DNA of 64,000 nucleotides, taken from Ceratobasidium sp. AG-K. Taxonomy: Eukaryota > Basidiomycota > Agaricomycetes > Cantharellales > Ceratobasidiaceae. How positions within the stretch are numbered: the first letter of the stretch is position 1; each line of letters starts with the position of its first letter. Below the pieces are notes generated by a model, which saw only the letters and a program-made list of their open reading frames with translations, did no database searches and was not told the DNA's origin. Below are positions 22,070 through 31,082 of this stretch, piece after piece. The stretch spans positions 1,922,001 through 1,986,000 of the forward strand of contig JAWNGF010000007.1 of assembly GCA_037039685.1 (NCBI GenBank), read 5' to 3'. Position numbers and translations under genes: made by a program.

Positions 22070-25000
22070 CTTTGTATGAGAGGTAGAGAGTTTTTCTTGA
22101 AAGGGGGGGAGCGATTGGCAGTGAACTAGTGGTAGTTGGCTGGAAAGCTGGGGTGATAATCTCTGCCACCTTTCCCTTCGCCTTCTTGTACTCTGAGGAG
22201 GTGAAATTTGGAGGAAGTGGGCTGGTGGGACAGTCTCTTTGGAACTTTCTCATCACATGAGTCAGCTTGGGAAAGTTTTCCACCGGTTCTTCTGTGTCTT
22301 CCAGAGGACTATATCCTTTCCATCTGATGTGGTAATTCAGCCCATCAGGCTCTTGATACCAATCTACAATCTTCTCAACTTCATACCCTTCTTTGCCTTC
22401 CTCAGTTGTGATCAGCAGGGGTCAGGGCTGATTTTGTTGGAAGTCTAGATCTTCAGTATAGGGGGTCAGCATGTTTCCATGGAAGACATTGTGGATATGC
22501 ATGGACTTGCGGAGATCAAGTTGGTAGGCATATGAAGAGATTTGTTTTTTTCACAACAAAGGGGCCTGTTTTCTTGTCATCAAGCTTCTTGCTTGGGCGT
22601 CTTGTGGTGATGTTGGTAGTCAAGAGCCAGACATTGTCCCCTTCCTGGTATTGTGTTTTTGGGGTCTCTTCCCTTGATTGATGATATTCCATCAGAGCCT
22701 TTGTTTCCTCTCACACAGTCTCCATGTCCTTTGTCCACTTGTCTCCTTCTGGGGAGCGAGTCACATAGTCCTCAATAGACCATTTGGGAGTCATGCCATA
22801 GATAACTTCGAATGGTGATTTGTTTGTGACTCGGTTTTTGTGGTTGTTGTGGCAGAATTCTGCAATGGGTAACCACTTTGCCCAGTCATCCTGCTTGTGA
22901 TTTCCAAAGACATGCATCCATCCTTCAAGCCACTGGTTTGTTCTTTCCACCAGGCCATATGTTTCAGGGTGGAAGGCGGTGGAGAATGTTCCTTGCATTG
23001 CCAGCTGCTTGTAGACTGCTTCCAAGAAGTGTGATTTGAAGGTGGTTTTGGGGAAACCATGGAGACGCCATACTTCCTTCACAAAGATATTGGCTAGCTC
23101 TTCTGAGTTTGTGGACTCCTTGCAGGGGATGAAGTGTGCCATGCTGGAAAAGCGGTCTGTCACAACAAGGACACTGTTAAGCCCTTGTGATTTTGGTAGT
23201 TTCACTATGAAATCATATGCAATATTTTCCCAAGGTTTCTCCGGAATGGGCAAGGGTTTGAGTGGTAGGTGTCCTTTGCTTCCCTTCCCTCTTTGGCACG
23301 CTTTGCAGCTGTCAATGTACTTGTTGACTTGGGCTTTCATGCCTGGCCAATAGTACCTTCTTGCAATGAGTTCTAGAGTTCTTGCTTGTCCTTGGTGGCC
23401 AGCAATGGGTAAGTCATGATAGAGTTGGAGAAGTTTCAATTTGATGTCCTTTTTGTCTGGTACGACAATTCTTCCTTGGTACCAGAGGAGATTTTCACTC
23501 ATATTGTAGTTCTTGAACTGCTTCTTCACAGAGGGCGGTAGGTCTTCTTTTCCCTTGGTACTTTCAAACAGGGACTTCAGGCTTTTGTCTTCTTCCAGGG
23601 CCTCCTTGATTTCCGCAATGATGTTGTTGCTCATCAGGGCTGAGAATCCCTGGAAGTTTTTGGTGGAGATCATCACTTGTTCCACAGAGGCAATGTCACT
23701 GTGATCACTTCTTCTGGAAAGGATGTCCAGTTTCTCTGACATTTTGCCAGGTCTGTAGTGGATCTCAAAATTGTAGCTTGCTGGCATGAGAATCCATCTG
23801 TTGTGTTGTCTGTTGAAGGTGCTAGCTTTCTGCCAGTAAGTGAGGTTTTTGTGATCTGTGTAGATCACTATTGGTTCTTTTGTTCCTTCTAAGTGAATCC
23901 GCCAGTGGCGTAAGGCTTCTATTATTGCAAAAAGCTCCTTGTCATGTGTGTCGTAATTGAGCTCTGCTTCCTTGAAGCTTTTCAAAAGGAACCCTATCGG
24001 ATGTAAGTATCCATCCTTTTGTTGTTGACTAAGAATAGCCCCCATCACAACCCCTGAGGCGTCAGTCTTAAGGAAGTATTGTTTTGATTTGTCTGGATGT
24101 GCAAGTATCGGTCCCCATGATATGAGGTCCTTCAGGGAATCAAAGGCTTCTTGGTGCTCCGGGTTCCATTCCCATCTCTTGTCCTTTCTTGTCAACTGGG
24201 TCAGAGGTTTGACTACCAATGAGAAGGACACCACAAATCTCCTATAGAAGTTGCAGAAGCCAATGAACGCCTGTAGTTGTTTCACAGTTTTGGGAATGGG
24301 CCATTCCTGGATAGTTTTGATCTTGTCCTTGTTCATGGAAATGCCATCCTCATCAACAACAAATCCAACCCAATTGGCCCTTTTTTCATAGAAGGTACAC
24401 TTCTTCAGGTTTCCATAGAGGTTGTTCTTCCTCAGTCGCTTCAAGACCTCCTTGATGTCTATAGTGTGTTGATTCCTTCCTTGGGAAATAATGAGGATGT
24501 CATCAATGTAGATCACAATCTTCACACCAATCATGTCTCTGAAGATATGGTCCATCATTCTTTGGAAAGTAGAGGGTGCATTCTTGAGACCAAAGGCCAT
24601 AACAGTGTATTCAAAGAGTCCTTCTGGGGTGATGAAAGCTGTTCTCCATTTGTCTCCTTCTCTGATCCTGACATTCCAAAAGCCATTCTTCAGATCAAGA
24701 GAAGTGATGAAAAGTTCTTCCTCTGAATTTTCTCCAGTTTTCTTGAAAATTTCCAGACATTGTTCACAAAGTGGGATAGGGTAGCGCTCCGGGATAGTTT
24801 CCTCATTTGCTCCTCTGTAGTCAACAACTGGTCATAGGTCAGGGATCATTTGTCCTTTCTTCAGGGCTTTCTTGACAAAGAAAAGACTTGGGCTAGAGGA
24901 GATTTGCTGGGTCTGATACGTCCTGAGTGTAGTTTGGTTTCAATATATTCTCTTGTAGCTTCTCTTTCCCTTGGTGAGAGGGGATAGGCCTTCTTTGGTT

Positions 25001-25582
25001 TTGGGAGCCAGTTGTCATCATAGAAGTCGATTCTACCATCCCATTCCCTATGTTCTGGGAGTTTGTTGTATTTTTCTTTGTCAAAGATGTCTTTGAATTC
25101 TTCAAGCTCCTTTGGTAGTTCCTGAAGTATTCCTGCTTTGGCAACAAGGGGATCTTCTGTTTTCCATTTGATTGTGAAAGGACACCAGGATATCTCAGGG
25201 TTGGTTTCCTTCAACCATGGCATGCCCAATATCATGGGTTGTGTGCCAGTATTCATGACATAGAATTTTTGGTCAAAAGTTCTTCCTTCTAGATCAAATT
25301 TCAGTTTGCATCTGTACTGGATTTGATCCTTTTGTGTCTTTCTGTCAATGGTTTCAATGCTTCTGGGGCTTTGTAACTTGTTCAAAGGGATGTTGTTTTC
25401 CCTGGCAAAGTTCAGGTCGATGAAGTTTCTAGAAGAGCCGGAGTTGATGAGAGTTGAGATTTTTTCTGTGATTCCCTCTGCAGTTGTGTATACCATGGGT
25501 GTTTCATTTGTAGCCTTGCAATAGTATACATTTCCTAGAGAGCATATTGGGGCATCTTCACACATGGTGGAGAGATGCCCAT
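22070..25582 (-). pseudogene. pol of element H
   Basis: Protease (25565-25200) reads LINSGSS, so the catalytic Asp is Asn. RT follows with YIDD near 24510, then RNase H (TDAS near 24060, YTDHKN near 23855), then integrase with its HHCC motif near 23425-23290. Six residues, including the second catalytic Asp (the SDRG block present in B), are deleted near 23043. The chromodomain lies near 22380-22230. Frameshifts occur near 24880 and 22540, with stops near 24835 (CGA-type to TGA) and 22711 (TGG to TGA). Confidence 0.86.
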
Positions 25583-27797
25583 CTAGTTTTCTGACTTGGA
25601 ATCGGTGGATCTGTTTTCATCCAATTTCTCATTTTTGACTTCTGCAGCTTTTCCTTTCATAGGTTTCTTTCCCTTGTCCTTGTAGGTCCATTCCTTTGTG
25701 CAGTCAGCAAGATTGTGCCCTGCTTCCTGCATTTGATGCAGAGGTTGTTTTCCCCTCAGCATTTCTTCTCTTCCTTTGGGACCAAGTCCCCCTTGAGTTT
25801 TGTGTTTCTGGGACCCTCTGCTTGGGTTTGTTGTTCATTCTTCTTCCTTGTGCTAACCGGATTGGTCAGTTTGTTGATTTCTTCTGCTTGTAGGGCAATG
25901 TTGATCCATCCTTTGAGGTCTCATTGTTCCACTCCTGCTCTGTCCCTAAGTTCCTCATGCACAAGTTCTGCTTTGATGCAGCAGTTCAGGCTTTGTCTGA
26001 ATTGTGCCGCTAGGGCCGCATTGTTCCAGTCAAGTTCCTGGGAGAGAAGTCAGAAGTCAGAGACATATTCAGATACGCTTTTGTTTTGGTATAGTTGTTG
26101 GATCCCTTTTTCAGCTTGAATCTTTTTGCTGGGATCGCTCCATTGCCTGTTGTAGGCTTCTTGGAAGGCTTCCCATGAGTCTAGCCATGGATGGTCTAGA
26201 TTATTGTTGTACCTATTCAGAACTGGCTGTGCCCAATTTCCAGCAGGGCCTTCTGCCATGTTCATCAATACTGCGATAATGTGTTGTTCATCTGTGTCAT
26301 ACTGGGTGGGGTTCAATCAAAAATAGGCCTTCATCCTTGCAAGGAAGGTTTTGGCTGCAGTTCCTCTGGTTCCCTCAAATGCCTTTGGCGTTTTGATGCA
26401 TGGTCCTGAGTTTCCTCTGTTGTCTCCTTGATTTGTTTGGATGATAAAGTTTCTTCCTTCATCCCTGATTTGATACCCAGAGTGTCCTTGTACCTCAAAT
26501 GAGGGTGATTGTCATCCCTGTGGCAGAAGATGAGGAGGTGGCTCCTTTTGTTGTGGAACATCAATGGAGGTTCATCATGACTCCTCCCTCTGGTGTTTGG
26601 ATTCTGCTTGGGCATTGGCACCAATTTGTTTGAGAAGGTAAATGTTTCCCTTGTCCGTAGGCAGACTTCTTGCATCCTAGTGGTTTGATCTTGAAATCCG
26701 TCGGTGACTTCCTCATTGATTCTTCCAAGAGTAATGGTCATGTTTCTCATTCCTTCTGCCATCCTTCCTAGGGTTTCTTCAATGCGTGTAATGTGCTGGG
26801 TTTGTCCCTGTAAGGTTTGGTTCATCAGGAGGTCAAAGTTGTCCATCCTATTGTTGATTTGTTTGAAATTTTCAACAGATTGTTCAAAAACTTCAAGGAC
26901 TCGCTGTTGGACGCAATCTACATTCCTAAGCCTTTCATAGAAAGTATTGACTCCATCCTCTGTCCTTGAAGCAATGCGCTCAATTTGCTGCATTGTGTTT
27001 GTTGTATCTTGGGTTTGTAGATCCCATCACCTTTCCAATCCTTCAATTCTAAGGGCTTGGACTGTGTTCTCCTGTTGATACTGGACCTGGAGGGTATTGA
27101 AGATCCTCTCCAGGGTTTGAATTGGGTTTTCTTCCCTGTTTTCTTCCAGAAATTCCTGTCTCAGTCTTTCGTCCTGTGAAATTGTCTCAATGCTTTCTTG
27201 TGATTGAAAAGTAGATGGCACGCTCAGAGCGCTGTGAGTTCTAGGGACCTCTACTAGTGGTGGCATGGACATAGGAGTGAAACTTGGGGTAGTCATAGGT
27301 GGTGGAAATTGTATTCCAAAATCAGGAAATGCTAAAGGGCGTCTAGTCCCTATTGTTCTGGTGTTCCCTTGTTCTGGAGATGGCATTTGCCCTGCATTTG
27401 ATGGCCCTGGAGTTGTGTTTCTAAGAGGTGCTGGTATCCTAATCACTCGCACAGCTCTTGGGCTAATCACACTTTCCCCATGGAAGTTGACAACTGGTGC
27501 TGCTGCTGGTGGCGTGTTGATTGGATTTTTGACTACTTGAATTGTTGGTGAAGTGGACCTTTCTTTGTTTGAACTTCTGGGTTCCTCTTGAGTTCCTGAT
27601 GTTTCGATAATGTTGCCAATTCCTCCTGGGATGCTGGTGGAAGGGGGTCTTGATACATGGCTGGTGCTTCTAAGTGGCACAGTCCAGTCACCTGCCCATT
27701 CTCTTGCTCCTCTTGAGGGGTTTGATCGGACTTCAACTATTGTGCCGGTTGGAGCCTTGCTCCTTCAAGACACCGCACTTGAGGATCAATTGTCCAT
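25583..27797 (-). pseudogene. gag of element H
   Basis: The ATG is at 27797-27795. A long Pro/Ser-rich part is followed by a coiled-coil-like region (27000-26750), a capsid domain (about 26400-26000), and a zinc knuckle near 25735 with C-x2-C-x4-H-x4-C. The frame ends at the TAG at 25585-25583. Stops lie in the first 20 codons and near 26994, 26317 and 26049. Family 1 has no GGGAAAA at the end of gag. Pol starts with an ATG 15 nt after the gag stop, in the -1 frame. Confidence 0.8.
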
Positions 27798-27853
27798 GTT
27801 GTCATGTGACTTTGTTTTCTTGTGGCTCAGTGTATTAAGAGCTTGCTTCACAA

Positions 27854-28323
27854 TGTTGCAACCTGCTAATGCCTATGGTTGACAACTGCTAGTGGCCTTT
27901 GAGATGTGGGAACAATATGTGATAAGTCTTCTAAGACTCTATCACTAGGTGGACAAACGCTAGTCTTGTCAGTACAAGTCACTAGCTCCTAAGTTCAAGT
28001 GCCTCTGATCACACTGCAGGGAGAGTTGATGAGGCAAAGGAAGCTGGGGATGACCATGCTTACAAGCCAGTATATATACTCAGCAAACGGGTGAGTCATA
28101 GTAAATACATGAGTCATATGTCTGAGTCAAGGTCCAAGTCATAAAGGGGGCTGCGCAAGCCAGCCAATAGAAAACAGCATGAGTCATATGACTCATGGTG
28201 ACACAGCAACCATACACCTTACTCAACAAGGGAGAGGGCTCAATCAAAGAGAATGGGTGCTTAAGGCACCAGTACAAGCCACAAGTCTGCAAACAGAGAC
28301 AGAGGGAGGGACAGGTCATGACA
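27854..28323 (-). repeat. 5' LTR of element H (470 bp)
   Basis: Homologous to 20392-20888 but lacks about 27 bp around position 27995. It ends with ...CATGACA followed by the duplication CAAGG. The adjacent primer-site equivalent at 27832-27853 has drifted and keeps only partial complementarity to the R segment. Confidence 0.9.
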
Positions 28324-28569
28324 CAAGGCTGCCATAACATTCAGATCAAGGAGAGCAACCATTGAAAAACAGTGTTCAGAACCAAGGAAGGACACTGTGA
28401 ATACAGGGTTATGCCATTTGGACTCATGAATGCGCCAGCAATCTTCCAGAGGATGATGGACAAAATCTTCCATGACATACAGGAGATTTCCATTGTGATC
28501 TACATTGATGATATCCTCATTTCCTCAAAAGACTCAGAACATCTACCTTGGATCCTCAGGCCTTAGTGC
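28324..28569 (+). pseudogene. RT fragment and 3' LTR remnant of element G
   Basis: Positions 28324-28546 continue G's RT after the H insertion, through the VMPFGL and YIDDI blocks. The sequence then jumps directly into the last part of G's LTR (CTTGGATCCTC, compare 17480), so about 4-5 kb of G was deleted before E inserted. LTR sequence continues at 35806-35912. Confidence 0.82.
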
Positions 28570-28574
28570 CATTC

Positions 28575-29030
28575 TGTCGTGAGCTAGCTCACTCCATTGG
28601 ACTCGCCTGTTGTCTTGCCCGCCTATTCCCTTCTTTGTGTTGTGTTTCCGTTTCCGTTTGCCGCATTGCCACCTTCTTGTGGTTATTCTGTTACATTGTG
28701 TAACGCGGCTGTGCTCTGTACGAGTCATGTCTGTTCATACAGCATGACTCACATGGACACTCCTGACTGGTTGACTGCTGTGACTCTTGTGGCTGCGTTC
28801 TGTATGACTCGGCCGCCTCTTGAATATATATAGAGGACCAACAAGCCTGGTAACCCCAGCTTGTTTTGTCTCGTCAAAACATCCCCTTTGAGTGACACTC
28901 AGAACCACCCCTACCCTCAAGAGCCTACAGACGCTTAAGTGTGTTGCGGTTCAAGAGGTCACTTAGGTCTTAGTGCCGTCCACTCTCCATCGCGGCTTGT
29001 CTCATAGCCACCAAGAAGAAGCTTACGACA
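28575..29030 (+). repeat. 5' LTR of element E (456 bp)
   Basis: Starts TGTCGTGAGC and ends GCTTACGACA. The TATA run AATATATATA is at 28823-28832. The likely RNA start lies near 28858. One TGACTCA lies at 28745-28751, with two related GAGTCAT/TGACTC words around it. Its two differences from the 3' LTR are a T for C near position 24 and an A for G near position 91. Confidence 0.95.
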
Positions 29031-29044
29031 TTACAAAACAAGCT
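28858..29044 (+). other. R segment and primer-binding site of element E (predicted self-priming pair)
   Basis: AGCTTGTTTTGT at 28858-28869 lies about 30 nt downstream of the TATA box. Its exact 12-nt complement ACAAAACAAGCT occurs at 29033-29044, two bases after the LTR end. This matches the layout of Tf1/sushi-type self-primed reverse transcription, in which the RNA 5' end folds onto the PBS. No tRNA-type PBS is seen. Confidence 0.72.
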
Positions 29045-29060
29045 TATATAACACACAAAC

Positions 29061-31061
29061 ATGTCTATTCAAGAAGATGGAGGGTCACGTCCCTCATCCG
29101 TTATATCAACAAGAAGAGGACCCAGTCGGGCAGCAAGGCCCACAGGATCACTAAACGAGCAAGATATTGCACAAACTCAAGCGGGAGGACCCGCCCGATC
29201 ACGCCCCCAAAGTCAAACATCAATGCCAGGAGCTTTCGGCATTCCGGACATGACAACGGTACAAGAGGAAGAACCCACCATCACAAACAGAGAACCAGGA
29301 GATCTCACGAATGACCCCACTCCAGCTGTAATTCGTATTCCAACTGCAACTCCAGGGCCATCACGTCCCTTGTGGCCGCTAGGAACTAGAAGCCAGTACT
29401 TCTCCCCCCAACCCGAAGCTCATGGGGGTGTATCGCTTGTCCCCATTAGACCTCCTCCTACACCACACATTTCCAATGTCCCTACAGTTCCTCAAATTGG
29501 AGGAACCATCACCAACGCAGGACCAATTCCAGTGGCTTCCCAGCCAGTCACACCGGCTATTCCAGCACCACCATACATCCCACAGGGTTACTCCGAACAA
29601 TCAGCCCCGGTACGGCAAAGCGCCGGTAACCCAGGAAGCTCAAGTTCTAGTTCCAGCTCCAGCGGAAGGACTGTAATTAGCAATTTAGATGACTTAGACG
29701 ACCTTCTAGAAGGAAGACACAACGCTTCCATTAGGATTATAGACGGAATGAGAGTCACTATAGATCGAAGGCTTAGTGGTCTAGAACAAGCCACACAAGT
29801 TCTAGCGAACAACCAACAAATCTTTAACGACTCCATCAACACCCTACAAGGAACCTTAACGGACATCCTGAACTCGGCAAGAAATGGCAAACATAATTCC
29901 TTCCTAGTCGGACAAGATGTAACCCGCCTCCGAAACGAAGTTACCAACACCCAAGGATTAGTAAATAACATACGCGAGGAACTCAACACTACCAGACAAG
30001 GGCAACTCGAATGGAATGAGGCAGTAACACAAGGACTAGAAACCTTACGACAGGAGGGAGCCTCCTTCACGACCAAAATCACGGAAGTTCAGGAAACCAT
30101 CAACAACATGCGGGAAGAAATGGACGAAGCATCCCTGCACGGGATCCCCTCTAGGCGATCAAATTCTCCACCTCATCCAGATGCGGAATCTACCAGAATC
30201 GACGAATTAGAATTAAGAATCCAACGGCTGACTGAAAACCCAAACACCGGTAGCGGACCACGTCGTCCCAAAGTGACTCGTCCAGAAGCCTTCGACGGAA
30301 AGAAAGGGGAAGGTGCCGAAATGTTCATCACACAAATGGAAAGCTACTTTTTACGCCTAGGCGACCAATACACTTCCAGCGAGGAAAGGATCCGCGAAGC
30401 TCTAGCAAACTTCAAATCCGAGAACAAAGCTGCCACTCACTGGGCACAAGTACTCTTGCGATCGCTCAACCAAAGGGAAAATAACCAAAACCTTACCTCA
30501 TGGGGAAGTTTCAAGGCTCACTTCATGGAACAATTCAGCGACCCCAACAAGAAAGCTAAAGCCGAATCGGATATCCGAAAATGCAAACAGAACAACTCTG
30601 TAGCAAACTATGCTTCGGAATTCCGATACCTTCTGGTAGACGTAAATTGGGGACAGGAAGTGCTGATCAACCAATTCAAGGAAGGGTTGAAGCCTGAAGT
30701 GAAAACCGAACTCGCTCGTTTCGAGCTAACCCTGATCAATGAAGATGGGACAGAACGAGAACTTTCCCTCGACCCATGGATCTCAATCGCAATCTCTATT
30801 GACCAGAAATTGCAACAAATCAAGACCTCGACAGGGAAGAAGGCAGCCCAGCCAACCACTAACGGACAATCCTCTACAAAGCGGCTGCCTGACAAGGTTT
30901 ACAAAGCAAGAATAGCAACCAACCGCTGCCTGAAGTGCGGACAGGAAGGACACCGTTCATTCAAATGCCCGTCCAAGGAATGGATAACGACGGAACCTAG
31001 CGTCAAAGGAAGGGAGGCAACAATTACGGAAGACTCGGGAAAAGAAGGGGTCTCCCTCTAA
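29061..31061 (+). CDS. gag: Gag polyprotein of element E (666 aa)
   Basis: The ATG is 30 nt after the LTR. The chain has a long low-complexity Pro/Ser/Gly N-terminus (residues 1-210, with a Ser run near 195), a coiled-coil region (about 215-390), a retrotransposon capsid domain (about 405-595) and one CCHC zinc knuckle (C-x2-C-x4-H-x4-C) near residue 623. Gag assembles the virus-like particle and binds element RNA. It is longer than a typical 300-450 aa Ty3-type Gag because of the N-terminal extension. The stop is TAA at 31059-31061. Pol continues in the -1 frame with no ATG near its start, so pol is probably made as a fusion. Confidence 0.93.
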   Translation: MSIQEDGGSRPSSVISTRRGPSRAARPTGSLNEQDIAQTQAGGPARSRPQSQTSMPGAFGIPDMTTVQEEEPTITNREPGDLTNDPTPAVIRIPTATPGPSRPLWPLGTRSQYFSPQPEAHGGVSLVPIRPPPTPHISNVPTVPQIGGTITNAGPIPVASQPVTPAIPAPPYIPQGYSEQSAPVRQSAGNPGSSSSSSSSSGRTVISNLDDLDDLLEGRHNASIRIIDGMRVTIDRRLSGLEQATQVLANNQQIFNDSINTLQGTLTDILNSARNGKHNSFLVGQDVTRLRNEVTNTQGLVNNIREELNTTRQGQLEWNEAVTQGLETLRQEGASFTTKITEVQETINNMREEMDEASLHGIPSRRSNSPPHPDAESTRIDELELRIQRLTENPNTGSGPRRPKVTRPEAFDGKKGEGAEMFITQMESYFLRLGDQYTSSEERIREALANFKSENKAATHWAQVLLRSLNQRENNQNLTSWGSFKAHFMEQFSDPNKKAKAESDIRKCKQNNSVANYASEFRYLLVDVNWGQEVLINQFKEGLKPEVKTELARFELTLINEDGTERELSLDPWISIAISIDQKLQQIKTSTGKKAAQPTTNGQSSTKRLPDKVYKARIATNRCLKCGQEGHRSFKCPSKEWITTEPSVKGREATITEDSGKEGVSL

Positions 31062-31082
31062 CTGTGTGTGGAGAGACCAAGA
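31037..31082 (+). other. Candidate -1 ribosomal frameshift signal (gag to pol), element E
   Basis: The heptamer G_GGA_AAA at 31037-31043 is in the correct gag register for tandem -1 slippage, 15 nt before the gag stop. After a 6-nt spacer, GGTCTC (31050-31055) can pair with GAGACC just after the stop, placing the stop codon in the loop. Element F keeps the same heptamer and stem (41316-41322, minus), and families 2 and 4 keep the heptamer. Frameshifting itself is inferred. Confidence 0.65.

Larger units (their letters stand above)
20392..28323 (-). mobile_element. Ty3/gypsy element H (family 1), full-length but decayed
   Basis: The element has two LTRs (20392-20888 and 27854-28323), with gag, pol and ORF3 between them on the minus strand. 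The target-site duplication CAAGG (20387-20391 and 28324-28328) is perfect. The 27-bp shorter right LTR reflects a small deletion. The insertion splits element G's RT. Multiple stops, a protease Asp-to-Asn change and an integrase deletion make it non-autonomous. Confidence 0.93.
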
